A stretch of DNA of 64,000 nt from CAVWGP01 sp963754645 (GTDB taxonomy: Bacteria > Pseudomonadota > Alphaproteobacteria > Bin65): assembly GCA_963754645.1 (NCBI GenBank), contig CAVWGP010000012.1, positions 1,031,656 through 1,095,655 on the forward strand. Direction: 5' to 3'. Under the pieces are notes generated by a model. The model was not told the origin of the DNA, did no database searches, and worked only from the letters and a program-made list of their open reading frames with translations. Position 1 is the first letter of the stretch. Each line of letters opens with the position of its first letter. This document shows positions 9,637 through 19,821 of the stretch, piece by piece. A program made the translations under genes and the position numbers.

Positions 9637-11495
9637 ATGAGAATTGAACGCTTGCGGATATTGAACTACAAATGCTTCAAGGAAACCGATTGGATACCGC
9701 TCGCGCCGTCGTTCAACGTCGTCATCGGGCCGAATAACTCTGGAAAGTCTGCCTTCTTAGAGGCAGCCAGTTTGTGGTTTGCTGGGGATTCCAATCGTGC
9801 CAAGCCGCATCTGAGCGCAACTATCGCTAGAGGCCGGCCTCCGCGTAGCGATAGCGAAGTTGACGTTCGATTTGTCCTCGTCAAGAATGAACTCTATCAT
9901 CACCTTCTTCAAAGTGGCCAATTTTACTTGAATTTTCGCACAAGCGAGGACCGGAATTGTTGGGCCTTGGATTCTCAACTTGGGACACTGTTCGAAACAT
10001 CGCCTTTGGCCTTCGAGGCCAATTTGTCAACCCACAATTTAATACCTATTTCCGTCCCCGCGGTTTCAGGTCTGGTCGAAAGTGTCGCGGCCGATGTCCG
10101 TCCCGGACTATTCCATCCAAAGTCGGATCGATCTGGGTTCAGGTTTGATGGAGTAGGGCGAGGTGGACCTGACTTATGCTCAAGCGCAATTTCGGTGGCG
10201 CGCCAAAATACTTTCTTTTTTTCTGCCGAACGACTTAATGTGGCAAAGTACCCGTCCGGCGCGGAAAAGAAACTTCGGCCAGACGCCGCGAATTGCTCGC
10301 ATAAGTACTAGCATATTTTGCGGGCAATCCTCATCGTCGAGCGATTTTGAGCGAGCATGTCCGGGCAATTCTGCCGAAAGTGAGAGACATCGTGTCCGTT
10401 CCTGTTAGCGCGAACGAAGTCGAGGTGCGCTGCTGGGCCGTAGAACCTTCGACTGGGCGGGATGATATTTGCTTCCCGCTCTCAGAATGGGGAACCGGCG
10501 TCGGACAAGTCATCGCCATCCTCTACGTCACGATGACGCATGAGACGCCTAGCTGTATCGTGATCGACGAACCGAATAGCTTTCTGCACCCGGGCGCGGT
10601 CAAGAAGTTGATTGATGTTCTCAAGCTTTACCCACACCACCAATACATCATATCGACCCACTCGGCCGAAGTGATCAAGGCCGCAAATCCCGAGCAGGTC
10701 ATTCGGCTGACTCCGACAGAAGACGAGTTAAAAATATCGTTGGTGCCGGTGACGAAGCTCGACACAATGCGCGAGATTTTCGCCGATCTCGGTATCAGCC
10801 TCGGCGACGTCTTCGGCGCCGACACGATCTTGTGGGTCGAAGGCAAATCCGAGGAGGAATGCTTTCCGATGATTATCCGCGATTTGTTGAAGATGCCTAC
10901 ACTGGGCGTGTCGATCCGAAGCGTATCGAGTGCTTCGGAGCTTACCGAACAGAGACCGAGGCTAATTCGACGATTTTTGGAGCTCTATCGGAAAGTGAGC
11001 GAAGGACCGTCACTTGTCCCGACGGCCATCGGCTTTTCCTTCGACCCCGTTAAGATCAGCTCGAAAGAAAAAACGGATTTGGAGAAACTATACGACGGCA
11101 AATTGCGGTTCCTGCCCCGGCTAAATTTGGAGAGCTATCTGTTGCACCCCGAGGCAATCGCTTGGTTGCTAAACGGTACCGAAACATTCAAGGACGGCCC
11201 GGCGATGACCGGCGCGGATATCTCGAAATGGATGAGCGAGAAAGGCGGTCAGAAGAAATATCATCCTATGGCCGACGCGCCGACGACCTATGGCAGCGAC
11301 GCTTGGTTTCGCTCCGTCGATGGCGCCTTATTGCTGAATGACATGTTGCAGGAGGTAAGCGGCGCAAAGGAGATATATCGCAAGATTCCGTACTCGGCCC
11401 GGCTTACGAAATGGCTAATCGACAACGATTTCAAATTCTTCGACGAGTTGAAAGGATACGTCGAAAGCCTGATCAAGGACCTGCCGAAGGCGTAA
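9637..11495 (+). CDS. OLD-family AAA ATPase/TOPRIM-type nuclease, frameshifted
   Basis: Two frames together make one protein of about 620 residues. The first (9637-10311) opens MRIERLRILNYKCF with Walker A GPNNSGKS at 31-38. The second, from about 10300 to 11495, carries Walker B CIVIDEPNSFLHP, the HQYIISTHSAEVI motif and a TOPRIM-like WVEGKSEE. A one-base shift near 10300-10312 separates them. AAGGA lies about 10 bases before the ATG. Base composition is close to half G+C, far below the neighbours, so the gene was probably acquired. OLD-type proteins are ATP-fuelled nucleases, many of them antiviral; that role is inferred here. The frameshift makes current activity uncertain. Confidence 0.75.
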
Positions 11496-11593
11496 GACCG
11501 CGAGCACGATCTCGCCCTATCGCGCGCAAGATTCCTCGACAACGCGCGCATTCGCGCGCGTGCTCGGAATGACGGAAGTGAGGGATTCCCGCC

Positions 11594-11938
11594 CTACCCC
11601 AACCGCCCCGGCCGCAAATCCCCCGCCGTCACCCCCGCTTCCGCGATATCCGCCGGGATCGGCTTGCCGCTCGCCAGCGCCGCCGCGATGCGGCCCATGG
11701 CGGGGCTGGTCATGATGCCGTAGCCGCCCTGGCCGGCGAGCCAGAAAGAACCGGGTGCGTCCGGCGCGAAGCCTGCGACCAGGGTCTTGTCCTTGACGAA
11801 GCTACGCAAGCCCGCCCATTTGCGGCCGATGCGGCGCACGGCGAGCGTCGTCGCGCGCTCGACGCGGTCGATCCAATGCGCGATGTCGAGCTCTTCGGGC
11901 TGGATGTCTTGCGGCTCGACCGGGGTTTCGTCGGCGGC
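11594..11938 (-). pseudogene. Duplicated 3' end of the DAO-family oxidoreductase gene
   Basis: This stretch repeats the last 113 or so codons of the intact gene at 12662-13786 at well over 90 percent identity by eye. It covers the segment from ADETPVEPQDI to the C-terminus. It has no start and no FAD-binding part. Homology stops at a GTCGGC junction 14 bases from the PIN toxin stop. Together with the intact gene it brackets the toxin-antitoxin pair in direct orientation. Confidence 0.88.
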
Positions 11939-11952
11939 CGCGCGATCGCTTG

Positions 11953-12369
11953 CTAATTCCGGCCTTCGCCGAATCGGCGCAAGAATTCCCCCGGCGTCAT
12001 GATCCGAATTCCGCGGAACGGGTCGAGCACTAGCAGATCGCGGTCGCCGGTGACAATCAAGCTGGCATCGGCGGCAATAGCGGCTTCGAGGAACTTGTCG
12101 TCCTTCGGATCCCGCGAAGCGACGATCGGCCGGTCCGGCCGAACCAAACAAATCGCCGGGATGAGCAACTCCGCGAATTCCGCGCGCTTTTCGACCGCGA
12201 TATAAGGGTCGAATTTTTTATCGAACAGCTTTCGATAGAACTCATCCACCGTTGCGGATGATCCGACAATCTCATGATTTCGAAATGCGGACACAGCCGC
12301 CCGCCCCGCGATGGAGTCCGCGGACAAGGCAAAGCTGATCAAGACATTGGTGTCGACGACGATGCGCAA
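11953..12369 (-). CDS. PIN-domain toxin (putative type II toxin, COG1569-like)
   Basis: A 138-residue PIN ribonuclease. It starts RIVVDTNVLISFALS with the first metal-binding Asp, has the central RKLFDKKFDP region, and carries the C-terminal acidic motif ASRDPKDDKFLEAA with VTGDRDLL. Such toxins cleave RNA when their antitoxin is lost. The start is TTG at 12369; no ATG is available. It follows the antitoxin by 15 bases on the same strand, as in PIN toxin-antitoxin operons. Confidence 0.85.
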   Translation of the reverse strand: MRIVVDTNVLISFALSADSIAGRAAVSAFRNHEIVGSSATVDEFYRKLFDKKFDPYIAVEKRAEFAELLIPAICLVRPDRPIVASRDPKDDKFLEAAIAADASLIVTGDRDLLVLDPFRGIRIMTPGEFLRRFGEGRN

Positions 12370-12384
12370 TCGTCGAACTCGATG

Positions 12385-12618
12385 CTAAGGGTTGATCTCG
12401 CGAAGGATTTCTTCGAGCTTTTCTTCGCTCAAGCCGCGCCCGCGCGCCGCCTCGCTGAGCTTGCGCGCCGCGGCTGCGATCGACTCGACTTGCAACGCGC
12501 GTTGGCCGGCATCGGCTTCGGTCTCGACGGTCACACGCACAATCGCGTCGGGCGGAATATCGTCGCCCAGAATGTCCTTCGGCAGCTTGCCCGCGGGATA
12601 GCGCTCGATCACTTTCAT
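12385..12618 (-). CDS. Antitoxin partner of the PIN toxin
   Basis: A 77-residue acidic protein, starting MKVIERYPAGKLPKDILG. The first half resembles short antitoxins paired with COG1569-type PIN toxins; the second half is helical and charged (ARKLSEAARGRGLSEEKLEE). The ATG at 12618 is chosen over an upstream GTG-type extension because the predicted -10 box is at 12626-12631. The mRNA would then begin almost at the ATG. Family naming is from context; the DNA-binding fold is not obvious. Confidence 0.72.
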   Translation of the reverse strand: MKVIERYPAGKLPKDILGDDIPPDAIVRVTVETEADAGQRALQVESIAAAARKLSEAARGRGLSEEKLEEILREINP

Positions 12619-12625
12619 GGTCGAA

Positions 12626-12654
12626 GAGTTAGAACCGGCGCCTGGCCTCGTCAA
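12626..12654 (-). promoter_or_regulatory. Predicted promoter of the PIN toxin-antitoxin operon
   Basis: On the minus strand TTGACG (12654-12649) and TAACTC (12631-12626) are separated by exactly 17 bases. The expected transcription start falls at or within a base or two of the antitoxin ATG, predicting a leaderless transcript. The -10 match is moderate. Confidence 0.5.
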
Positions 12655-12661
12655 GCTGTCG

Positions 12662-13786
12662 CTAGGCGCCCAACCTCGCTGGCCCCAAATCCCCCGCCGT
12701 CACCCCCGCCTCCGCGATATCCGGCGGGATCGGTTTGCCCTCGACCAGCGCCGCCGCGATGCGGCCCATGGCGGGGCTGGTCATGATGCCGTAGCCGCCC
12801 TGCCCCGCGAGCCAGAAAAAGCCGGGTGCTTCGGGCGCGAAGCCGGCGACCAGGGTCTTGTCCTTGACGAAGCTCCGCAAGCCCGCCCATTTGCGGCCGA
12901 TGCGGCGCACGGCGAGCGTCGTCGCGCGCTCGACGCGGTCGATGCAATGCGCGATGTCGAGCTCTTCGGGCTGGATGTCTTGCGGCTCGACCGGGGTTTC
13001 GTCGGCCGGCGACAGGATGAGCTGGCCGGCATCGGGCTTCAAATACCACTGCTCCTCGACGTCGATCACCGAGGGCCATTTGCGGAATTCGGTCCCAATG
13101 CCCTCGACAGTCAGCGCCGTGCGCCGCTTCGGCACCAGGCCGATTTGCTTCACGCCGGCGAGCTTGGCGACGACGTCGGCCCAGGCGCCGGCGGCGTTGA
13201 CGACGATCTCGGCCTCGTGCTCACCCGCTTTGGTTGCAACGCGCCAACCCTTTGCGGCGCGCGCCAGGCCGGTGACCTCGGCGTCGCATTGCAGCGTGCC
13301 GCCGCGCGCGCGAAAGCCCTTGAGGAAGCCCTGATGGATCGAATTCACGTCCATGTCCTTGGCGTCTTCCTCGAAGAAGGCGCGCGCCAGATAGTCGGTG
13401 CGCAGGATCGGGCACAGGGCGATGGCGCGGGTTTTCTCGACCTCGTGGACTTCGGGCGCGATGCGCCGCGCATCGGCGAGCGCGGTTTCGAATGGCTTGC
13501 CCTGGTCCTGGCGCGCGACGACGAGCACGCCGCGCGGCGTCAGCAGCGGATTGTCGGTGAAGCCCTGGGGCGGCGCCTCGAAGAACGGCCGGCTGGCGAC
13601 GGCGAGGCCGCGGATCGTGCGGTTGCCGTAGGTTTCGGTGAACAGCGCCGCCGAGCGGCTGGTGCTGTGATAGCCGGGCATGGCCTCGCGCTCGAGGATG
13701 AGCGTCGGCCCGAGCGCCGCGAGCTCGTAGCCCGCCGAAGCGCCGGCAATGCCGCCGCCGATGACGATGAAACGATAGTGAGCCAT
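12662..13786 (-). CDS. FAD-dependent oxidoreductase, DAO family (D-arginine dehydrogenase-like)
   Basis: A 374-residue flavoprotein with an N-terminal dinucleotide fold (VIGGGIAGASAGYEL, glycines 10, 12 and 15), the STSRSAALF loop, and a C-terminal FAD-contact segment (GFFWLAGQGGYGIMTSPAMG). This organisation fits the DAO superfamily, closest in feel to D-arginine or glycine dehydrogenases that oxidise amino acids. The exact substrate is unknown. The reading frame is intact. Its 3' end is duplicated at 11594-11938 on the far side of a toxin-antitoxin pair. Confidence 0.85.
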   Translation of the reverse strand: MAHYRFIVIGGGIAGASAGYELAALGPTLILEREAMPGYHSTSRSAALFTETYGNRTIRGLAVASRPFFEAPPQGFTDNPLLTPRGVLVVARQDQGKPFETALADARRIAPEVHEVEKTRAIALCPILRTDYLARAFFEEDAKDMDVNSIHQGFLKGFRARGGTLQCDAEVTGLARAAKGWRVATKAGEHEAEIVVNAAGAWADVVAKLAGVKQIGLVPKRRTALTVEGIGTEFRKWPSVIDVEEQWYLKPDAGQLILSPADETPVEPQDIQPEELDIAHCIDRVERATTLAVRRIGRKWAGLRSFVKDKTLVAGFAPEAPGFFWLAGQGGYGIMTSPAMGRIAAALVEGKPIPPDIAEAGVTAGDLGPARLGA

Positions 13787-13823
13787 GTTGGCGATCCGCG
13801 TTCAGGTAGCGAAGTTGAGGGAA

Positions 13824-13857
13824 CCACAGAGACACAGAGGCACAGAGGCACAGAGAA
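13824..13857. repeat. Short tandem repeat of CACAGAGG type
   Basis: Four to five imperfect copies of an 8-10 base unit (CACAGAGA or CACAGAGG) just upstream of the DAO gene. This low-complexity type is common in bacterial intergenic DNA. It is too short and spacerless to be a CRISPR. Confidence 0.7.
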
Positions 13858-13905
13858 GTCACGGCGTTTCCGGCATGCGCACGCGGCGCTCCGCCACGCG
13901 ACAAA

Positions 13906-14051
13906 ACCTCCCCCGCTCAGGGGGAGGTCGGCGCGCCGAAGGCGCGGCGGGTGGGGGCTTTCGCGGCAGGGCGGCTTCGTTCGCCGCAAACGCATCCATG
14001 CGAGCCCGGCAAATCCAGCCCCCACCCGGCCTCCCCCTGAACGGGGGAGGT
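13906..14051. repeat. 146-bp inverted-repeat element with ACCTCCCCC ends
   Basis: The left end ACCTCCCCCGCTCAGGGGGA is mirrored by the right end, whose reverse complement reads ACCTCCCCCGTTCAGGGGGA. Each terminus is itself a small hairpin, and GGGTGGGGGCT is shared inside both arms. The middle has no gene. The element fills most of the gap between the DAO gene and the efflux operon. Confidence 0.7.
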
Positions 14052-14079
14052 GAAGAGTCCGCGGCGGTTCACCGGACCG

Positions 14080-17000
14080 CTATTCCGCCGGCGCGCCACC
14101 TGTGGCCCGCACGGCGACCGCCTTCTTCCTTGCAAACGGCCGCCAGTGTTGCAGCCGGTCGAGATAGATGAAGATCACGGGCGTGAGATAGAGCGTCAGG
14201 AGCTGCGACAGGGCCAGGCCGCCGACGACCGAGAGGCCCAAGGGGATGCGCGATTCCGAGCCGCCGCCGACCGCGAGCGCGATCGGCAGCGTGCCGAGCA
14301 GGGCCGCCATCGTCGTCATCATGATCGGCCGGAAGCGGATGATGCAGGCCTCGAAAATCGCCGCCTCGGCCGGCACCGCCTCGGCGCGCTGCCGGTCGAG
14401 CGCGAAATCGATCATCATGATGGCATTTTTCTTGACGATGCCGACCAGCATGATGATGCCGACGAAGGCATAGAGCGAGAGCGGCGTGTCGAACACCATC
14501 AGCGTGATCAGCGCGCCGACCGCGGCCGAGGGCAGGCCGGAAAGAATCGTCAGCGGATGGATGAAGCTCTCATAGAGCACGCCGAGCACGATATAGACGA
14601 CGACGATGGCGACGAAGAGCAAGAGCCCCAGGCCTTGCGAGGATTTCTCGAAATGCTGCGCCGTGCCTTGCAGGCCGGTGGTGATCGTCGCCGGCATCTG
14701 GATGCGGCGCTGCAGGTTTTTCAGACGGTCGATGGCGGTGCCGAGCGTCACGTCGGGCGGCAGGTTGAACGACACGGTGACGGCGGACAGCATGCCCGCA
14801 TGATTGACGGTGAGCGGGCCCGACGCCGGTGCGCACGGTGGCGAGCGCGCCGAACGGGATGAGCTGGCCCGAGGACGAGCGGAACGGGATCTTGTCGAGC
14901 ACGGCGGGATCGTTGCGGAAGCGCGGCTCGACTTCGAGGATGACCTGATACTGGTTGCTCGCGGTGTAGATGGTCGAGATCTGGCGCGAGCCGAAGGCGG
15001 AGGCGAGCGCGCCCTCGATCTGCTCCATCGAAACGCCCAGCGTCGCCGCCTTGTTGCGGTCGATGTTGATGACCAGGGTCGGGCTGGAAATGTCGAGGTC
15101 GCTGCCGACATCGGCGAAGAAGGGCTCGCCGCTGGCCCGGCGTTCGGCGCGCAGCGCCTGCTCGAAGCGCGTCGCCCATTCGTAGAGCGTGTCGAGATCG
15201 AGCGCCTGCATGGTGAACTGGTACGCGGCGCGGCTGATCGAGCCCGAAAGCTGGATGGTCGGCGGCACTTGCGGGAACACGTTGATGCCCGGCAGGCCGG
15301 CCACGGCGCGGCGGATATCGACGACGATCTGCTGCGCCCGCTTGGGCTTGCCGTCGACGATTTCGCGCTCGGCGAGGGGCTTGAGCTTGAGGAACATCGT
15401 GCCCGCATTCGCCGAGGCGCGCGGGCCGCCGGCGCCGACCGAGGACATGAAGCCCTCGATGTTCGGGTTGCGCAGCAGGATCTGCGCGACCTGCTGCTGG
15501 TTGCGCACCATGGCCTCGAACGACGCGTCCTGCCCGCCGACGGTGAAGATCTGGATGCGGCCGGTGTCCTCGAGCGGGATGAAATCCTTGGGCACCTCGC
15601 GGAACAGCACGACGGTGCCCCAGATCGAGGCGCAGAACACCAGGAAGACGAGGAACTTGTTGCTCGGCAACCAGGCCGAGCGGCCGAGATTCAGGCCGAG
15701 CAGGCGCGGGCTCAGGCACCAGGCGAGCGAGGTCTTGTAGAGCCACAACATGCCGGTGAAAATGCCCTCGCTCCAGCGATAGAGCAGGCCGTGCTTCTCG
15801 CCGTGATGCGCGCGCAGGAAGCGGCTGCACATCATCGGCGTCAAGGTGATCGAAACGATGCCCGAGACCAGGATCGCCGCCGTGATCGTCACCGCGAATT
15901 CGTGCAGCAGCCGCCCGACCACGCCGCCCATCGCCATGACAGGTATGAAAACCGCGATCAGGCTGATCGTCATCGAGACGATGGTGAAAGCGATCTCGCG
16001 CGAGCCGATGAGCGCGGCTTCCTGCGGCGTCTTGCCCTGCTCGACGTGGCGCACGATGTTTTCGAGCATGACGATCGCGTCGTCGACGACGAAGCCGACC
16101 GCGAGCGTCAAGGCCAGCAACGAAAGGTTGTCGAGGCTGAAGCCCAGCGCGTACATCATCCCGAAGGTGCCGATCACCGAGATCGGCAAGGCCAGGCTCG
16201 GGATGATCGTCGCCGACAGGTTGCGCAGGAAAATGAAGATCACGAGGATGACGAGCCCCGAGGCGAGCAACAGCGTGAACTGCACCTCGCGCACCGAGTG
16301 CTTGATCGACTCGGAGCGGTCGTAGAGGATGTTGAGATCGATCGACGCCGGCAGCTGCTCCATGAAGTTCGGCAGGATGGCGCGGATCGCTTTCACCACC
16401 TCGATGGTGTTGACGCCGGGCTGGCGCTGGATAACGAGGATGATGGCGCGGTCGCGCTTGAACCAGGCGGCGATCTTGTCGTTCTCGACCGACTCGATGA
16501 CGGTGCCGAGCTCGCAGAGACGCACCGGCGCGCCGCCGCGCACCGCCACGATCTGGCTGCAGAACGCCTCGACCTGCTGGAGCTGGCCGTCGGTGCGCAC
16601 CGTCGAGGTCTTGTCGGCGCCCGAGATCGAGCCGGTCGGCAAATTGGAATTCGCCTGCTTGACCGCGCGCTCGACTTCCTCGAGGCTGATGCCGCGCGCC
16701 GACAGCACGTCGGGATTGATCTGCACGCGGATCGCGCGCTTCTGCTGGCCGAACACGTTGACCTGCGCCACGCCGTTGATCGTCGAAATCTGCTGCGCCA
16801 GCAGAGTCTCGGCGTATTCGTTGACCAGCTGCAACGGCAATGTCGGCGAACTGATCGCAATAAACAAAACCGGCGAATCCGCGGGATTGACTTTGCGCAT
16901 GACGGGCGGCGCGGGGAGCGAGGGGGGCAGGCGGCGCTGGGCGGCGGCGATGGCGGCGACGACGTCCTGCGCGGCGCCGTCGATGTCGCGGTCGAGCGCG

Positions 17001-17284
17001 AACATGAGCGTGATGCGCGTCGTCCCGGCGCCGCTCGTCGAGGTCATGACCTCGACGCCGGCGATCGCCGAAAACTGGTTCTCGAGCACGGTCGCGACCG
17101 ACGACGCCATGGTCTCGGGATCGGCGCCGGGCAGCGTCGCCGAAACCTGGATCACGGGAAAATCGACGTTGGGCAGCTCGCTCACCGGCAGCGAGCGGTA
17201 GCCCATCGCGCCGAAGATGATGAATGCAACCATCAGGAGAGTCGTCATCACCGGACGCCGGATGCAAAGCTCGGAGATCGACAT
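14080..17284 (-). CDS. RND efflux pump, HAE1/AcrB-type, one frameshift
   Basis: The inner-membrane pump of a tripartite drug exporter. It starts MSISELCIRRPVMTTLLMVA and covers about 1067 residues with TM1, two large periplasmic loops and the TM4 proton-relay region (LTLAVGFVVDDAIVMLEN). The frame breaks near 14820, where GGGCCC should probably be GGCC, and continues to 14080 through TM7-12. Both halves are full and well conserved, so one extra base is the simplest explanation. It lies 18 bases after the adaptor gene, forming an operon. No outer-membrane channel gene is nearby. Confidence 0.88.
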
Positions 17285-17302
17285 GGATCTGTCCTCGAAA
17301 CT

Positions 17303-18340
17303 CTATTGGCCCGGCGGCCGGCCCGGCGGCCGGCCCGGCGGCGCTCCGGGCGCCCGCACCGCGACGCGCGAACCCGGCCTGAGGCGCAGCTGGCCCTCGG
17401 TCACGACCTTCTCGCCGGCGCGCAAGCCGCTCTCGATCACGACGTCCTTCGCGAAATTGACCCCGACCTTGACCGGCCGGACCTCGACCGTGCTGTCGGC
17501 CTTGATGACGAAGACGAACTGGCCCGCCTGCCCGTTCTGCACCGCCGCCCCCGGAACCACGACCGCGTTCGCGATCGTCGTCAGCTCGACCGTGACGTTG
17601 ACGAACTGGCCCGGCGTCATCCGGTCGTCGGCGTTGGCATAGGTCGCCTTGAGCAGGATCGTGCCGGTCGTCATATCGACCGCGTTGTTGACGAAGCTGA
17701 GCTCGCCCTCGATCACCGGCCCGGCATCGTTGGGGATCGTCGAGCGCACGCGCACCTTGCCCGCCGCCATGCGCCGGTTGATCTCGGCGAGATTGGTCTC
17801 GGGCACGGAGAACTGCACGTAGAGCGGCTTGGTCTGGTTGATGACGACCAGCGCGCCCACGTCGTTCGCCTTCACCAGATTGCCGACATTGACGAGAATG
17901 CTGCCGACGCGGCCGTCGATCGGCGCCGCGATGCGGGTGAATTCGACCCGGAGCTTGGCGGCATCGACCAGCGCCTCGCCGGCCTTGATCGTCGCCTCGA
18001 TCGCGGCGGCGTTGGCGCGCAGCTCGTCGCGCCGCGCCTGGGTGACGAAATCGGGATTCTGCATCGCCAGGATGCGCGCGAGATCGGCCTTGGCCCTTTC
18101 CAGCAGCGCGCGGTCGCGCAGCAGATTGGCCTCGGCCTGGCGCTGCGCGGCCTCGAAGGCGCGTCCGTCGAGCGTGAACAGCGGATCGCCCTTCTTGACC
18201 CACTGCCCCTCGGTGAAATGCACCGCCATGACCTGGGCATCGACCTGCGACTTGAGCGCCACCGACGTGTAAGCCTGGGCGTTGCCGATCGCGGTGAGCA
18301 CGACCGGGACATTGGCGGTTCGCGCATCGATTGCGATCAC
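17303..18340 (-). CDS. RND periplasmic adaptor (membrane fusion protein)
   Basis: A HlyD/AcrA-type adaptor joining the RND pump at 14080-17284 to an outer-membrane channel. The lipoyl/barrel-sandwich halves (VDAQVMAVHFTEGQWVKKGD and IAAPIDGRVGSILVNVGN) flank an alpha-hairpin; a beta-barrel domain follows. The tail is a PPGR/PPGQ repeat. The open frame begins with GTG at 18340, but an ATG at 18574 encodes a plausible membrane anchor (ATILIGGAALAAVGYFGW) in another frame. The true gene probably starts there, with an indel in the proline-rich repeat near 18480. Confidence 0.85.
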   Translation of the reverse strand: MIAIDARTANVPVVLTAIGNAQAYTSVALKSQVDAQVMAVHFTEGQWVKKGDPLFTLDGRAFEAAQRQAEANLLRDRALLERAKADLARILAMQNPDFVTQARRDELRANAAAIEATIKAGEALVDAAKLRVEFTRIAAPIDGRVGSILVNVGNLVKANDVGALVVINQTKPLYVQFSVPETNLAEINRRMAAGKVRVRSTIPNDAGPVIEGELSFVNNAVDMTTGTILLKATYANADDRMTPGQFVNVTVELTTIANAVVVPGAAVQNGQAGQFVFVIKADSTVEVRPVKVGVNFAKDVVIESGLRAGEKVVTEGQLRLRPGSRVAVRAPGAPPGRPPGRPPGQ

Positions 18341-18821
18341 GGGCGCCGGCGGCTGGCCGCCCGGTTGGCCCGGACGCGGCGGTTGACCGGGCGGACGGCG
18401 GCCGGCGGTGTGCCCGGCGGACCGGACCGGCGGTTGACCGGGCGGATTGCCGGCAACGGGGCTGCGCCGTGCCCGCCGTGAGCCCCAAACGCGCCGACAA
18501 GTTCAAGTTGTTCCAGCCGAAATAGCCGACGGCGGCAAGCGCCGCGCCGCCGATAAGAATTGTCGCTAGCTTCATCCCTGGCTCGATCCGCCCCTTGGCT
18601 CGGTGAAAAATCGGCACGCCCGCCAGCATGCTGGCCACCGTCACGATGGCCAAGTTCGGGCGCGCCACTATACGGATTTTGGCAAATGCGATAGGCTGCA
18701 TTGCTCAAGTTTCCGGCATCGCCGGTGCTGGCATTGGCGCGCAATGTCTTCCTAACGATACGCCGCACTGTGGCCTTTCCGGCGCTATTTCTGCCCCCGC
18801 TTACCGAATTTGGACGCAACC

Positions 18822-19752
18822 GTGACCACACTCCTCTATACCCACCCCGCCTGCCTCGAACACGATCCCGGCCACGGCCACCCCGAGCGGCCGGACCGGC
18901 TGCGCGCGATCGCCGCGGCCCTGGACGCGCCCGAGTTCAAGCCCCTGCTGCGCCGCGCCGCGCCGGCGATCGATCCCGGCCTGCTCACCCTCGGCCATCC
19001 GGAAGCCCATGTCGATCGCATCCTGGGCGCGATCCCGAGCCAGGGCCGCGCCATGATCGACGGCGACACCACGGTTTCGCCCGGCTCGCGCGAGGCCGCC
19101 CTGCGCGCCGCCGGCGGCGTCGTCGCCGCGGTCGATGCGGTGATGCCGGGCGAGGGCCGCAACGCCTTCTGCGCCGTGCGCCCGCCCGGCCACCACGCCG
19201 AGCCCGAGCAAGCCGATGGGCTTCTGCCTGTTCAACAACGTCGCGATCGGCGGCCTGCACGCGCGCGCCAATCACGGCCTGCGCCGCATCGCGGTGGTCG
19301 ATTTCGACGTCCATCACGGCAACGGCACCCAGGCCATGTTCGAGCGCGACGAGAACCTGTTCTTCGCCTCGACGCACCAATGGCCGCTCTACCCCGGCAC
19401 CGGCGCCGCCGAGGAGCGCGGCTGCTGCGGCAACGTCGTCAACGTCCCGCTGCCGCCGGGCAGCGGCGGCGAGCGCTTCCGCGCCGGGATGACGGCGAAA
19501 GTGCTGCCCGCGCTCGACGGCTTCAAGCCCGACTTCGTTTTGATCAGCGCCGGCTTCGACGCGCACCGCGACGATCCGCTGGCGAGCTTGAATTTCGTCG
19601 AGGCGGATTACGACTGGGCGACGGCGGAGATCATGAAGGTGGCGGACAAGCACGCGAAGGGGCGGGTCGTGTCGACGCTGGAAGGCGGGTACGATTTGGG
19701 CGCGCTGGCGAGGAGCGCCGCGGCGCATGTGAAGGCGTTGATGCGGGGGTGA
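18822..19752 (+). CDS. Histone deacetylase family protein, one frameshift
   Basis: A zinc-dependent amidohydrolase of the bacterial HDAC/acetylpolyamine family, about 310 residues. Motifs include GHPERPDR, the catalytic RPPGHHAEP pair of histidines, and zinc ligands in VVDFDVHHGNGT and ISAGFDAH. The frame shifts near 19212, where GCCGATGGG should probably read GCCATGGG. The start is taken as GTG at 18822, giving VTTLLYTHPACLEHD; an in-frame TTG lies at 18810. It is divergent from the efflux operon. The substrate is unknown; protein, polyamine or small-molecule deacetylation is possible. Confidence 0.85.
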
Positions 19753-19821
19753 AGTTGTAAGCTGAAAGCGCTCGCTACCATTCGGTACGCGAAACCTTAC
19801 GCTAACTGCGCTAATCATTGC

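Noticed and set aside
13824..13857. Possible CRISPR from CACAGAGG repeats
   Set aside because: Units are 8-10 bases with no spacers; there are no cas genes.
14748..18701. 1317-codon minus-strand ORF across the efflux genes
   Set aside because: It is an alternate frame of the RND pump and adaptor, with Arg-rich, low-complexity translation.
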